NCBI GenBank assembly: GCA_963741615.1
Contig: CAVUIU010000019.1
Span: forward strand, 434,001 to 498,000
Direction of reading: 5' to 3'
DNA: 64,000 nucleotides
Source of the DNA: UBA9676 sp963741615
GTDB taxonomy: Bacteria; Actinomycetota; Actinomycetes; Streptosporangiales; Streptosporangiaceae
Shown piece by piece: positions 23,993-32,405 of the stretch. Below the pieces are notes generated by a model. That model was not told the DNA's origin and ran no database searches. It saw nothing but the letters and a program-made list of their open reading frames with translations. How positions within the stretch are numbered: the first letter of the stretch is position 1; each line of letters starts with the position of its first letter. Position numbers and translations under genes: made by a program.

Positions 23993-25254
23993 GGTGTCTC
24001 ACCGACCGGGAGCACCGCTGAGACCACGAAGCCGCCATCGGGAGCCGGGCCGGCCGACAGCGAACCGCCGAGCAGTGCCACCCGCTCACGCATCCCGGTG
24101 AGCCCGTGACCGGTCCCGTGTTCGCTCCCGGACGGGCCGGCGGGCCCGCCGGGGCCGTTGGCCACCCGGAGCAGGACCGCGCCCGCATCATGGCCGACTG
24201 ACACGGTGACGACGGCTCCGGGGGCGTGCTGACTGGCGTTGGACAGTGATTCCTGCACGATCCGGTAGGCGCACACCCCCACGCCGGAGGGCACCCCGCC
24301 CAGCGCTGGGGGTGCTGACAGCTCGACCGATACCCCGGCTCGCCGGGCGGCGTCGATGAGCGTGGGCAGGTCGGCCAGCTGGGGCTGGGGCGCGAGGGCG
24401 GCAGGCTCGTCGTGCCGCAGCACGCCGAGCAGCCGCCGCATCTCCGTCAGCGCCTCGCGCGCCACCTCGCTCAGCGCGCCGAACTCGGCCCGGGCCGCCT
24501 CGGGCAGGCCGGTGAGGCGGTAGGGCGCGGTCTCGGCCCGGACCGCGATCAGCGACATGTGATGGGCGACCACGTCATGCAGTTCCCGCGCGATCCGGGT
24601 GCGCTCCTCCAGCACCGCCCGCCGCGCCCGCTCAGCCTCGGTGCGCTCGGCCTGGGCGGCCAGGGCGCGCTGGGAGCGCAGCCGGGAACCGATGCTGTCC
24701 ACCGCGATCACCACCGCGGTGAAGACGACGGTGGCGCCCGCTGGGCCGTTCAGGTTCGGTATCTCTTTGCTGAGCCAAAGCCACCACGGGACGAGGCTGA
24801 GCGCCCACATCCACCACAGCGCCGGCCGCTGCTGGCGGATACCGGCCAGGCAGAACGCCGCCAGCAGCGCGAGCACCTGCGCCGCGCCCCACGGCCAGCC
24901 TCCCCGCCAGGTGGCGGGTACCAGCGGGACCAGCAGCAGCGCCAGCCACCCGATCCGCCAGGCCAGCATGGGATAGCGGGCTGCCAGCGGCAGCGGCGCC
25001 ACCACCGGCACGGCCAGCAGCAGCTGGCCCAGCGTCGCGATCCCGGCCAGGTTAGCGACGCAGAGCGCGGGCGTCGCCACCCCGAGCGCGGCGTAGGCCA
25101 GCCGCCGCTCCTGCGGTGAACGCCACCGCCATACGGAGGGCGGGTCGGGGCCGGTCAGCACCTGGACCAGCCCGCGCCACGCCCACCTGGCCGCGGTGCG
25201 TGCCGCCCCCCGGGGGCGGCCGGCGGCCAGCGGGGTGCCGGGCATCGGTTTCAC
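23989..25254 (-). CDS. NarL-type sensor histidine kinase
   Basis: A 421-residue membrane kinase. Four to six N-terminal helices (about 50-190, e.g. IGWLALLLVPLVP, VLALLAAFCLAGI, ATVVFTAVVIAVDSIGS) lead to a coiled stretch and the HisKA_3 domain with phospho-acceptor H226 in IARELHDVVAHHMSLIAVRA. The HATPase domain has RIVQESLSNASQHA and GHGLTGMRERVALLGG. No large exterior sensor loop is present, so it probably senses within the membrane, as cell-envelope stress kinases do. The start is GTG 25254 (ATG 25245 is possible). Its stop overlaps the response regulator start by 4 bases, and it is divergent from a three-gene ABC exporter operon. Confidence 0.92.
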   Translation of the reverse strand: MKPMPGTPLAAGRPRGAARTAARWAWRGLVQVLTGPDPPSVWRWRSPQERRLAYAALGVATPALCVANLAGIATLGQLLLAVPVVAPLPLAARYPMLAWRIGWLALLLVPLVPATWRGGWPWGAAQVLALLAAFCLAGIRQQRPALWWMWALSLVPWWLWLSKEIPNLNGPAGATVVFTAVVIAVDSIGSRLRSQRALAAQAERTEAERARRAVLEERTRIARELHDVVAHHMSLIAVRAETAPYRLTGLPEAARAEFGALSEVAREALTEMRRLLGVLRHDEPAALAPQPQLADLPTLIDAARRAGVSVELSAPPALGGVPSGVGVCAYRIVQESLSNASQHAPGAVVTVSVGHDAGAVLLRVANGPGGPAGPSGSEHGTGHGLTGMRERVALLGGSLSAGPAPDGGFVVSAVLPVGETP

Positions 25255-25476
25255 GCTCTCAAGGGTAGGTCGCCGGGCCAGCCGGGCTCATCACGCCAGC
25301 GTTGTCATACCTGGGTATCAGTTCGCCCTCAGGCCGTCCCGGGCTACCTGCGTGGTATGACCGCAGATCCGGCTCCCCGGTGTGACGACCCAGCCCAGGC
25401 CCGCCGGGCAGATTTGACCACGGCGCCGTCTCATCCGCGTGGCGCCGCGCCCCATACCCCATTCCGGGAGGCGATG

Positions 25477-26220
25477 ATGAACATCGAGATCACCGGCCTG
25501 AGCCGCCGGTTCGGCCGGACCATGGCGGTGACGGGGGTGGACCTGCGGGCTGGCCCGGGGGTGTTCGGGCTGCTGGGCCCCAACGGCGCGGGCAAGACCT
25601 CACTGCTGCGGATAATGGCCACGGCGATCCCGCCGACCTCGGGCCGGCTGCGGCTGCTGGGCCGCGATCCCGGCTCCTCTGGGCCGCGGCGGGAGATCCG
25701 GCGCCGGCTCGGCTACCTGCCGCAGAACCTGGGCTATTACCCGGGCTTTACGGTGACGGAGTTCGTGGAGTACTTCGCGCTGCTGAAGGAGGTGCCCTCG
25801 GGGCGGGTCCCGGCCGCGGTGGCAGCGGCCGTCGAACAGGTCGAGCTCGGCGGCAAGGCGAAGGCGAAGCTGCGCACCCTGTCGGGCGGGATGCTGCGCC
25901 GGGTGGGGATCGCGCAGGCGATCGTCAACGAGCCCGAGTTGCTGCTGCTGGACGAGCCGACCGCGGGGCTGGACCCGGAGCAGCGGGTGGCGTTCCGGGG
26001 CCTGCTGCGCGACCTCGGCCAGCGCGCCACCGTGGTGGTCAGCACCCACCTGGTGGAAGACGTTGGCGCCGCCTGCGCTCAGGTCGCGCTGATGGACCAG
26101 GGGAAGATCATCTTCCATGGGACCCCCGGTGACCTGGCCACCCGGGGCGAGGGACACGGCACCGGCGACGCCCCGCTGGAGCGCGGCTACAGCGCAGTCC
26201 TCACCGGGGCGCGGTCATGA
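25477..26220 (+). CDS. ABC transporter ATP-binding protein
   Basis: A 247-residue ABC ATPase of the ABC-2/antibiotic exporter class. Walker A is GLLGPNGAGKTSLLR, the Q-loop LGYLPQNLGYY, the signature TLSGGMLRRVGIAQA, Walker B LLLLDEPTAGLDP, and the H-loop VVVSTHLVEDV. It powers the permease encoded next. Start ATG 25477 is preferred because GGGAGG (25466-25471) is 5 bases upstream; ATG 25474 is also in frame. Its stop overlaps the permease start (ATGA at 26217-26220). It heads an operon divergent from the two-component pair, which likely controls it. Confidence 0.94.
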   Translation: MNIEITGLSRRFGRTMAVTGVDLRAGPGVFGLLGPNGAGKTSLLRIMATAIPPTSGRLRLLGRDPGSSGPRREIRRRLGYLPQNLGYYPGFTVTEFVEYFALLKEVPSGRVPAAVAAAVEQVELGGKAKAKLRTLSGGMLRRVGIAQAIVNEPELLLLDEPTAGLDPEQRVAFRGLLRDLGQRATVVVSTHLVEDVGAACAQVALMDQGKIIFHGTPGDLATRGEGHGTGDAPLERGYSAVLTGARS

Positions 26221-27833
26221 CCGCCGCCCCCGCTCCGGCTACCTCGCGGCCGCGGCCGGCCAGGTACCGGCCCGGACTGGCAGCGGCGCGGCTGCTGCGC
26301 CTGGAATTGCGCCGCAACGTGATGCTGTGGATGCTGCCGGTGGCCGCCGCGCTGTTCTGGTTCACCACCTACCGCAAGACCATGGCCATGCCGCCGTTGT
26401 GGAACCTGCGCGCCGCGAACCTGCAAAGCGGCGCCCTGCTGGCTTTCATCATGCCGGTGGTCGGCGCGGCAGCCTGGATGGGGTCACGGGACGCCCGCCG
26501 CCACACCACCGACCTGGTGGCGATCACCGCCCGGCCGGCCTGGATCCGCCAGCTCGCCACCTGGGCCGCCACCACGTGCTGGGCACTGACGGGCTACCTC
26601 GGCTGCCTGGCCGTGCTGTACGGGGTCACCGAGCACCAGGCGAGCTGGGGCGGGCCGCTGTGGTGGCCGGCCGCCGTCGCCGCGGCGAGCCTGCCGGCGC
26701 TGTCCGCGCTCGGTTTCGCCGCCGGGACGCTTGTCCCCAGCCGGTTCACCGCGCCAATGGCCGCCGTCGCCGCGTTCTTCGCGCTCGCGCTCAGCACGCA
26801 GCTGATCAACGGCAGCCAGTCGTACTGGCAGATCTCGCCGGTGGTCACCGGCCCCTGGGACGACGGGGCGGACCCGGGTGTGGGGACCTTCTACCCTCAC
26901 CTCCCCGACCTGTCCATCGCCCAGGTGATGTTCCTCACCGGCCTCACCATCGCACTGCTGGCCGCCCTGGCGCTGCCCAGGGGTTCCGGCGGGCGCAGGC
27001 TGCGCGCAGTCGCGGCGGCCGTCACCGTGGCCGGCCTGCTGACGGCCGGGACCGCCGTCGCGCTGGCCGGTACCGGCAGGATGGACGCTCACGGCATGAT
27101 CGCCATCCCGGCCCTGCACGATGCCGCCAATGACCGGCCAGTCCGCTTTTCCCCGGTCTGCAGCCGGACCGCGATACCGATTTGCCTGAATCCCGCCTAC
27201 GCGGGCTACCTGCCGGCGGTGGCGGCGGCCCTCGGCCCGGTGCTCGATCAGGTAGCCGGCCTGCCCGGCGCCCCGGCCCGGATCAGCCAGGCCGCCGCGA
27301 CCTACCGGCAGGGACCGGGCAACTCGGTCGGCGTCGGCCTCAGTGGCCAGCTCAGCGGCGGCCGGTCTCCGGTGTACCGGCTGCTCCTTGCCGACCAGCT
27401 GCCCGGACCCACCATGACCACCAGCCAACTCGCCAGCGACACCCGGGCCAGCACCGGGCCCGGCATCATCGCCAGCGTTATCGCCGATGGCCCCGGCGCA
27501 TCCCAGCCGCAGCATGCGGTTGCGGCGGCGCTGATGATGGCGGCCGACCTGCCGCTGACGGTCGCGCCACCCGGCCCGCCGCCGACCGCCAACCGCGGGT
27601 CCGCCCCTGCGCAGGGGGCACGCTGCGGGCGCGCCGCCAGCTGCGGGCCCGGACAGGCAACCGTGCGGGCTGGCGTGCCTGGCCAGCCGGCGCCGGAGCT
27701 GGCACCCGGCTCGCCGGCCGCTGCGGCAGCCCGCCGGTTCGCCGCGCTGCCGGCCGTGGCCCGGCACAGGTGGCTCCTCCGGCACCTGACCGCACTGCGG
27801 GCCGGCCAGATCACACTGGCGCAATTGCCATGA
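26217..27833 (+). CDS. ABC transporter permease-like membrane protein
   Basis: A 538-residue protein with about six transmembrane helices in its first half (NVMLWMLPVAAALFWFTTY; SGALLAFIMPVVGAAAWMG; WAATTCWALTGYLGCLAVLY; AAVAAASLPALSALGFAAG; IAQVMFLTGLTIALLAALAL; AVTVAGLLTAGTAVAL). A long extracytoplasmic half follows (about 285-538), with Cys residues near 318-326 (FSPVCSRTAIPICLNPAYAG) that could form a disulfide. The first half resembles ABC-2 exporter subunits; the exterior half is of unknown function. It overlaps the ATPase gene upstream and the next membrane gene downstream by ATGA junctions, so all three are made together. Confidence 0.8.
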   Translation: MTAAPAPATSRPRPARYRPGLAAARLLRLELRRNVMLWMLPVAAALFWFTTYRKTMAMPPLWNLRAANLQSGALLAFIMPVVGAAAWMGSRDARRHTTDLVAITARPAWIRQLATWAATTCWALTGYLGCLAVLYGVTEHQASWGGPLWWPAAVAAASLPALSALGFAAGTLVPSRFTAPMAAVAAFFALALSTQLINGSQSYWQISPVVTGPWDDGADPGVGTFYPHLPDLSIAQVMFLTGLTIALLAALALPRGSGGRRLRAVAAAVTVAGLLTAGTAVALAGTGRMDAHGMIAIPALHDAANDRPVRFSPVCSRTAIPICLNPAYAGYLPAVAAALGPVLDQVAGLPGAPARISQAAATYRQGPGNSVGVGLSGQLSGGRSPVYRLLLADQLPGPTMTTSQLASDTRASTGPGIIASVIADGPGASQPQHAVAAALMMAADLPLTVAPPGPPPTANRGSAPAQGARCGRAASCGPGQATVRAGVPGQPAPELAPGSPAAAAARRFAALPAVARHRWLLRHLTALRAGQITLAQLP

Positions 27834-28504
27834 CCACCGGCGCGGCACGCGAGATGCCCGCGGCACCCGGCCGCGGGGCGCCGCCGGCCCCGCCAGAGCG
27901 CGGCGGAACACGCCTGATCCGCCTGCACGCTGCCAGCCGACGGGTCCCGGTGGCCCTGGCCGCGATAGCGGCCTGTGCCCTCGGGCTGAGGATCGCCCTC
28001 ACCGGGCACTGGGACAGCTATGGCGCGCTGCAACTGCCGCTCGTTTTCGAGACCGGGGCCGCGGCGGCGATCACTGTCACTACCGCAAGCCCGCTCGGGG
28101 AGCCGGAACGCGTGGCCGGCCGGTGGCTGCCGTTCCTGCGGCTGGCCACCGCGCTGGCGCTGACCGCGGCGGCGGTCAGCGCTCTGGCCGCCGCCGGGAC
28201 CGGAGCGCACCTGGCCGGCGGCACTCTGGACGTGCTACGCAACGTGGCCGGGCTGACCGGCATCGGCCTGCTGTGCGCTGCCGCGCTCGGCGGCGGCCTG
28301 GCCTGGACCGGCCCGGTGGGTTACCTGATGGTCGGCGTCTACGGGCTGTACACGCAATGGCACGGTCCAGCGCTGACCACGCCGTGGATCTGGCCGGCCC
28401 GGACACCGCACGACCTGGGCGCGGCGATCTGCGGCGGGCTGGTGTTCATCCTCGGGATGGCGGTCATCACGGTGCGCGGAGCCCGCGATCCCGTCGGCGA
28501 GTGA
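27830..28504 (+). CDS. Integral membrane protein, third gene of the ABC exporter operon
   Basis: 224 residues, starting at ATG 27830 in an ATGA overlap with the permease stop. After a Pro-rich cytosolic N-terminus it has about six hydrophobic segments (VALAAIAACALGLRIAL; LVFETGAAAAITVT; LRLATALALTAAAVSALAAA; VAGLTGIGLLCAAALGGGL; WTGPVGYLMVGVYGLYT; LGAAICGGLVFILGMAVITV). No family name is certain. Position and topology suggest a second membrane subunit of the exporter. The operon is probably activated by the divergent two-component system. Confidence 0.78.
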   Translation: MTTGAAREMPAAPGRGAPPAPPERGGTRLIRLHAASRRVPVALAAIAACALGLRIALTGHWDSYGALQLPLVFETGAAAAITVTTASPLGEPERVAGRWLPFLRLATALALTAAAVSALAAAGTGAHLAGGTLDVLRNVAGLTGIGLLCAAALGGGLAWTGPVGYLMVGVYGLYTQWHGPALTTPWIWPARTPHDLGAAICGGLVFILGMAVITVRGARDPVGE

Positions 28505-28656
28505 GTCTGGTCTTGACACCACCCGAGCCGGGGTCAGGTCCGTCGGCCAGTTAACGAGGGCGGGGCATGTGCAGCGAGGTGAGACACACAGAATGAGCAA
28601 AGTGCTGGAAGATTCACTTCAGAATCGAGCACAGGCGGCTCCCCCGGAGGAACCTC

Positions 28657-29664
28657 ATGCCAACAGGCAGCGACCAGGCCGACGATCCGCCAGCGGCCGC
28701 CCAGCAGGCTGACCCGGCTGCTGGCACCTCGTTCGCCAGCACCCGGTTGGTTAGCTGGCACAGCGATCTCGTGGCCTGGGTCAACCAGCTCGGCTGGCTC
28801 CGCACCCTGAACGACCAGCTGACCGCCGTGCTGGGGCCCGTCCGCGAACGGCACCAGGACAATCTTGTCCTCGAGCTGCTGCATGGCGGCCGATGGGTCG
28901 GCCACCCGCTGCACCCGGCACTCAGTGACCTGCCCATCGGGCTATGGACAGGCGCCATGATCCTGGACGCTACTGACCGCGGCCAGCCTCCCCGGCACGG
29001 ACTCGACGCCGCGGGCATGCTCAGCGCGGCCGGCATCCTCGCCGCTGGTGCCACAGCCTTGACCGGGCTCAGCGACTGGACCGTCAGCGACGATCAGGAC
29101 CGCCGCGTCGGGCTCTTCCACGGCCTCCTCAACACGGTGGCCCTTGGGCTGCAAGGTGCCTCCCTGGCCAGCCGGATGGCCGGCCGCCGTAGCACGGCGC
29201 GCACACTGGGCGCGGCCAGCCTCACGGTCACGGCCGCGGCCGGTTACCTCGGCGGTCATCTCGTATTCACCAGGGGCGTGATGGTCAACCGGGTGGCCTG
29301 GGCCATGGGGCCACGGCGGTGGACCCGCGCGCTGCCAGAGGCCGACCTGCCGGACGACTCGCCGACCGCCGTCGAGGCTGAGGGCCGGCAGGTCATGCTG
29401 TACCGCCACCGCGGCAGCCTCTACGCCATCGACAACATCTGCAGCCACGCCGGTGGCCTGCTCAGCCGCGGCACTGTCGCAGACCTGGCCGTGACATGCC
29501 CGCTGCACGGGTCGCGCTTCGCGCTCGCCGACGGCTCCGTCAGCCGCGGCCCGGCCAGCCAGCCGCAACCCGTACTGCCTACCCGGATCCGCAACGGCTG
29601 GATCGAGGTGCGCGGCAGCCGGCAGGCACCCCGGCGGCCCGCAAATGGAAGGACACAGCCATGA
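28657..29664 (+). CDS. DUF2231 membrane domain fused to a Rieske 2Fe-2S domain
   Basis: A 335-residue fusion. Residues about 75-215 are a DUF2231-type four-helix membrane domain, opening with GHPLHPALSDLPIGLWTG and continuing with GMLSAAGILAAGATALTGLS and LTVTAAAGYLGGHLVF. Residues about 225-320 are a Rieske domain with cluster ligands C262/H264 (CSHAGG) and C281/H284 (CPLHGSRF). This suggests membrane-linked electron transfer. ATG 28657 is preceded by GGAGGAACCTC. The stop overlaps the start of a second Rieske protein (ATGA at 29661), so the two are co-translated and may pass electrons to each other. Confidence 0.9.
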   Translation: MPTGSDQADDPPAAAQQADPAAGTSFASTRLVSWHSDLVAWVNQLGWLRTLNDQLTAVLGPVRERHQDNLVLELLHGGRWVGHPLHPALSDLPIGLWTGAMILDATDRGQPPRHGLDAAGMLSAAGILAAGATALTGLSDWTVSDDQDRRVGLFHGLLNTVALGLQGASLASRMAGRRSTARTLGAASLTVTAAAGYLGGHLVFTRGVMVNRVAWAMGPRRWTRALPEADLPDDSPTAVEAEGRQVMLYRHRGSLYAIDNICSHAGGLLSRGTVADLAVTCPLHGSRFALADGSVSRGPASQPQPVLPTRIRNGWIEVRGSRQAPRRPANGRTQP

Positions 29665-30035
29665 CGTTCGTAGTCGTCGCGAACCTCGACGACCTAGAGG
29701 TCGGCGACACCATGCTCGTTGACGAGCTGCGCGAACCGATCTGCCTCATCCGCCTCGATGATGACGACGTCAGGGCGATCCACAACACCTGCACCCACCA
29801 GCAGCAACCCCTTCACGAGGGTTCCCTCCAGGAGGATGACACGCTGGTCTGCGCCGCCCACGCGTCACGCTACGACCTGACCACCGGCGAGGCCGTCGGC
29901 GTGTTTGCCTGCGGCCCCATCCCTGTTTACGCATGCAAGATCGAAGACGACGCCATTCTCGTCGACATTGACCAGCAGCTCAACGACGCACCGATCCCTC
30001 GTCCTCCGGCACCCGGATCGATGGGCGCGCGCTAA
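29661..30035 (+). CDS. Rieske 2Fe-2S ferredoxin
   Basis: A 124-residue soluble Rieske protein. Cluster ligands are C44/H46 (NTCTHQQQPLHEG) and C64/H67 (VCAAHASRYDLTTGEA), followed by the CGPIPVYACKIEDDAILVDI closing strand typical of bedB/NirD-like ferredoxins. It starts at ATG 29661, overlapping the stop of the DUF2231-Rieske gene. The second motif reads CAAHASRYD where CPWHGARFD is common, so the cluster environment may differ. It is probably the soluble electron partner of the upstream membrane protein. Confidence 0.9.
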   Translation: MTFVVVANLDDLEVGDTMLVDELREPICLIRLDDDDVRAIHNTCTHQQQPLHEGSLQEDDTLVCAAHASRYDLTTGEAVGVFACGPIPVYACKIEDDAILVDIDQQLNDAPIPRPPAPGSMGAR

Positions 30036-30442
30036 CGGTGGGCCGTGTCATCTTCCGATCATGAGGTGAAGTTAACCGTCAAGGCCTGTGGTTCACCCGG
30101 GCCGCCACTCGGGCGTGCCCGCCTTCGAGTTGGAGAGCTCAGAGCGCTTCTTCGCCCGTCACTCGCCGAAGGCGGCGCGTCCGCGACGGCCGGGTAACCG
30201 CCGGCGTGCCTGCGTACATCGTCTCTCGTGGAGTGGGCCGGGGAGACCTTCAGCCTCCGGGTGGCGGCGGTTATTGCTCGCGCCGGGAAGGTCTTGCTGT
30301 GCACCGTTGACGGGCTCGGGATTAATTCATCGGAAACCTGGCCCTAATGCTGGCTGGATCGCAGAGTTCGACGGGCAGGATTCCTCACAATGGAAAGCGC
30401 TGACATGCTATACTATTCCCTGTCTTCACGACAGGAAGTATC
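30036..30442 (+). other. Intergenic region, turning more A/T-rich toward its right end
   Basis: About 400 bases with no supported gene. The left half is ordinary G/C-rich sequence. From about 30310 the composition shifts visibly toward A/T and leads into the unusual gene at 30443. A promoter-like TATACT (30409-30414) and an RBS-overlapping hairpin (30419-30435) lie at its right end and are listed separately. Confidence 0.5.
30409..30435 (+). promoter_or_regulatory. Candidate -10 element and RBS-sequestering hairpin
   Basis: TATACT at 30409-30414 is a good -10 box, though no clear -35 was found. Just downstream, CCTGTC (30419-30424) and GACAGG (30430-30435) form a 6-base-pair hairpin with loop TTCAC. 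Its 3' arm overlaps the Shine-Dalgarno AGGAAG (30433-30438) of the gene starting at 30443, so folding could limit translation. Confidence 0.45.
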
Positions 30443-30916
30443 ATGGATGCCCGGCGCAAGCACATGCTTATCAGACTGGCAGAAGTAGTCGTTTTCCTGA
30501 CGGCAATCTTTCTTCTGCTAGATGCGATGCTGGGGTTCACGAGACATCAGGATACGCGTTCGGCGCAGCCGCAATCTGCTAGCCAGAGTGCTGGCTCTGC
30601 CAATCTATCTACATCGTGCATAGGCGGTTTTTCTAATGAACGCACCGTAGACGGGGTAACCCAGGTCGCATCCCATGGAACGCCATTCAACGCCTATCAG
30701 ATAACTCTCACTAATAGAGGCGGTACTGTCCTCACGGTCCATAGCGTGAACGTAAAGCTGGTCAACAGCCAGAACAAGGTCTTCGCACAGCACCATACTG
30801 AATTGGGCGATGGTGCTGGCATAACCCTGAATCCTGGCCAGTCGCGCCGGATTGTCGATGCTGACGGAATTAGCCATCGGGTAGCTTCGTGCGACATTCT
30901 CAGCTGGCGGTCCTGA
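30443..30916 (+). CDS. Membrane-anchored or secreted protein of unknown family
   Basis: 157 residues: a short basic N-terminus (MDARRKHMLIR), one hydrophobic segment (LAEVVVFLTAIFLLLDAML), then an exterior beta-rich domain with conserved-looking strands (NAYQITLTNRGGTVLTVHSV, NVKLVNSQNKVFAQH, GITLNPGQSRRIVDADG). The fold hints at an immunoglobulin-like or DUF4352-like bacterial lipoprotein domain, without certainty. Two Cys (TSCIGGF, ASCDIL) may pair. Base composition is visibly richer in A/T than neighbours and less biased at third positions, suggesting acquisition from outside. The start ATG 30443 lies after AGGAAG, part of a hairpin. Confidence 0.6.
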   Translation: MDARRKHMLIRLAEVVVFLTAIFLLLDAMLGFTRHQDTRSAQPQSASQSAGSANLSTSCIGGFSNERTVDGVTQVASHGTPFNAYQITLTNRGGTVLTVHSVNVKLVNSQNKVFAQHHTELGDGAGITLNPGQSRRIVDADGISHRVASCDILSWRS

Positions 30917-30954
30917 CTTTAATGCCAGCCGCATCTTCCAGGGACAGCGCCGGA

Positions 30955-31341
30955 TCACAAGCGCTTTCTGATGAGCCTTCTGCGGTAGGCGATGCTCGCG
31001 GCGCCGACCAGCACCGCCGCCCCGCCGAGGGCGAAGAGCAGGGTGTCCTGGAATCCGGCCGTGCCTCCGCCGCCAGCCGCCGGGGCGGCGGCGGGGACCA
31101 GGCTGGCCGATGGGCTCGGTGTGGGTGAGGGGCTGGCGCTCGCGCTCGCGGAGCTGCTGGACGAGGAAGCAGATGTTGGCGAGGTGGATCCTGCGGGTGA
31201 GAATGAAGTCGGTACCGACGAGGGCGTCGACCCCGTGCAAGCCGAGACTGCCGCGGAAGCGAGTATGGTCATGGCGCTGCAGCCGATGACGGCCAACCTC
31301 GCGCTGAGCCCTGTCCTCGCGATGGTTGTGCGCATCTTCAT
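30955..31341 (-). CDS. Secreted Ser/Pro-rich protein with C-terminal membrane anchor (possible sortase-locus substrate)
   Basis: A 128-residue surface-type protein. The N-terminal signal peptide (ARLAVIGCSAMTILASAAVS) is followed by ACTGSTP. A long Ser/Thr/Pro/Ala stretch comes next (about 38-82), then a short Gly-rich segment, a transmembrane helix (LLFALGGAAVLVGAASIAY) and a basic tail (RRRLIRKRL). This is the topology of a sortase substrate, but no LPxTG-like pentapeptide is visible before the helix; GGGGTAGFQD stands there instead. The start ATG 31341 has AGGAGG. It is divergent from a sortase gene under 300 bases away. The pairing is inferred from position. Confidence 0.7.
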   Translation of the reverse strand: MKMRTTIARTGLSARLAVIGCSAMTILASAAVSACTGSTPSSVPTSFSPAGSTSPTSASSSSSSASASASPSPTPSPSASLVPAAAPAAGGGGTAGFQDTLLFALGGAAVLVGAASIAYRRRLIRKRL

Positions 31342-31629
31342 GGAACCTCCTCATGCGCCCCGCGAGGTGGCGGCCCTGTTTCCGGGTCCCGGCACCGGAA
31401 ACCGGCCCCCGGAGGCTGAGCGCGACCCGGCCGCTGCCGCGCCGGCCGCAGCCAGATCCCCGAAAACGGCGACGGCCATAAAGGCAAGGCCCACGGACGG
31501 CACAGGCAGGCGATGGCCTGATCACCCTGGAATATCAGGCTACGGGAGCAGGGCACCCTGGGGAAGACGGAGGGTGCGACGGCATTGAGGGGCGTGAAGT
31601 GGCGGCGTGTCGTCGGGTTTCGCGTGGTC

Positions 31630-32316
31630 ATGTCCTGGCCGCAGACCGGGTATGCCCCCCCGCCCGGTACCCGCGTAAGCCTGCGTGCCCGCATTGCCGG
31701 ACTGGCCGGCGTCCTTCTCATCATGGCGGGGGCCACCGCTGTCGGTGTCGCGGTCGGTGCCCAGGTGCACGCGCCGCAGCCCGCCCTGGTGGCAGCGGGC
31801 GCTATCGGGCCATTCGAGGGAAGGACCCACGGGCCATCGCTGCCCCGCTCGCTACCTCTGTCCATCGATATCCCGGCCATTGGCTTGCACTCGAGACTGC
31901 TGGATCTGGGAATCAACTCCAATGGCATGATCCAGGTCCCGTCGCTGACAACGCAGGCCGGGGAGGCGGCATGGTACAAATACTCAGCGACGCCCGGCGA
32001 AATCGGGTCATCGGTCATCGAAGGCCATGTCGACAGCTACCGGGGACCTGCTGTCTTCTTCCGGCTAGGAGCCCTCCACCCCGGAGAGCGGGTCGACGTG
32101 AGGCTCGCCGACGGGATAACCGCTGTCTTCCGCGTCACCGGCGTCCGGAAGTACGCGAAATCTCATTTCCCGACGAAAACCGTTTACGGCACGCCCGGAT
32201 ACGCGGCCTTGCGCCTTATTACCTGTGGCGGCACCTTCGACTACTCCACCAGGAATTACCTCAGCTCCATTGTCGTATTCGCGTCCCTCACCTCATCACG
32301 GCGCTCGGCCCGGTGA
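31630..32316 (+). CDS. Class F-like sortase
   Basis: About 228 residues from ATG 31630; TTG 31585 and GTG 31594 are in-frame alternatives. An N-terminal transmembrane helix (RIAGLAGVLLIMAGATAVGV) anchors an exterior sortase domain with SIDIPAIGLHSRL, catalytic H133 in EGHVDSYRGPAVFFRLG, catalytic C199 in LRLITCGGTFD and R208 in STRNYLSSIVVFA. Sortases cleave a sorting signal and join the protein to the cell wall or another acceptor. The class assignment rests on the VDSYRGPAVFF and LITCGG motifs. Its neighbour on the other strand is a signal-peptide and anchor-bearing Ser-rich protein. Confidence 0.9.
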   Translation: MSWPQTGYAPPPGTRVSLRARIAGLAGVLLIMAGATAVGVAVGAQVHAPQPALVAAGAIGPFEGRTHGPSLPRSLPLSIDIPAIGLHSRLLDLGINSNGMIQVPSLTTQAGEAAWYKYSATPGEIGSSVIEGHVDSYRGPAVFFRLGALHPGERVDVRLADGITAVFRVTGVRKYAKSHFPTKTVYGTPGYAALRLITCGGTFDYSTRNYLSSIVVFASLTSSRRSAR

Positions 32317-32405
32317 ATGTGTGACGGCTCACCGGGGAACACCGGCCGCCGGCGGTGCGGCGGGTGCGGCGACCGGGGATGATGGGAGCGGATGGGGGGT
32401 GATCG

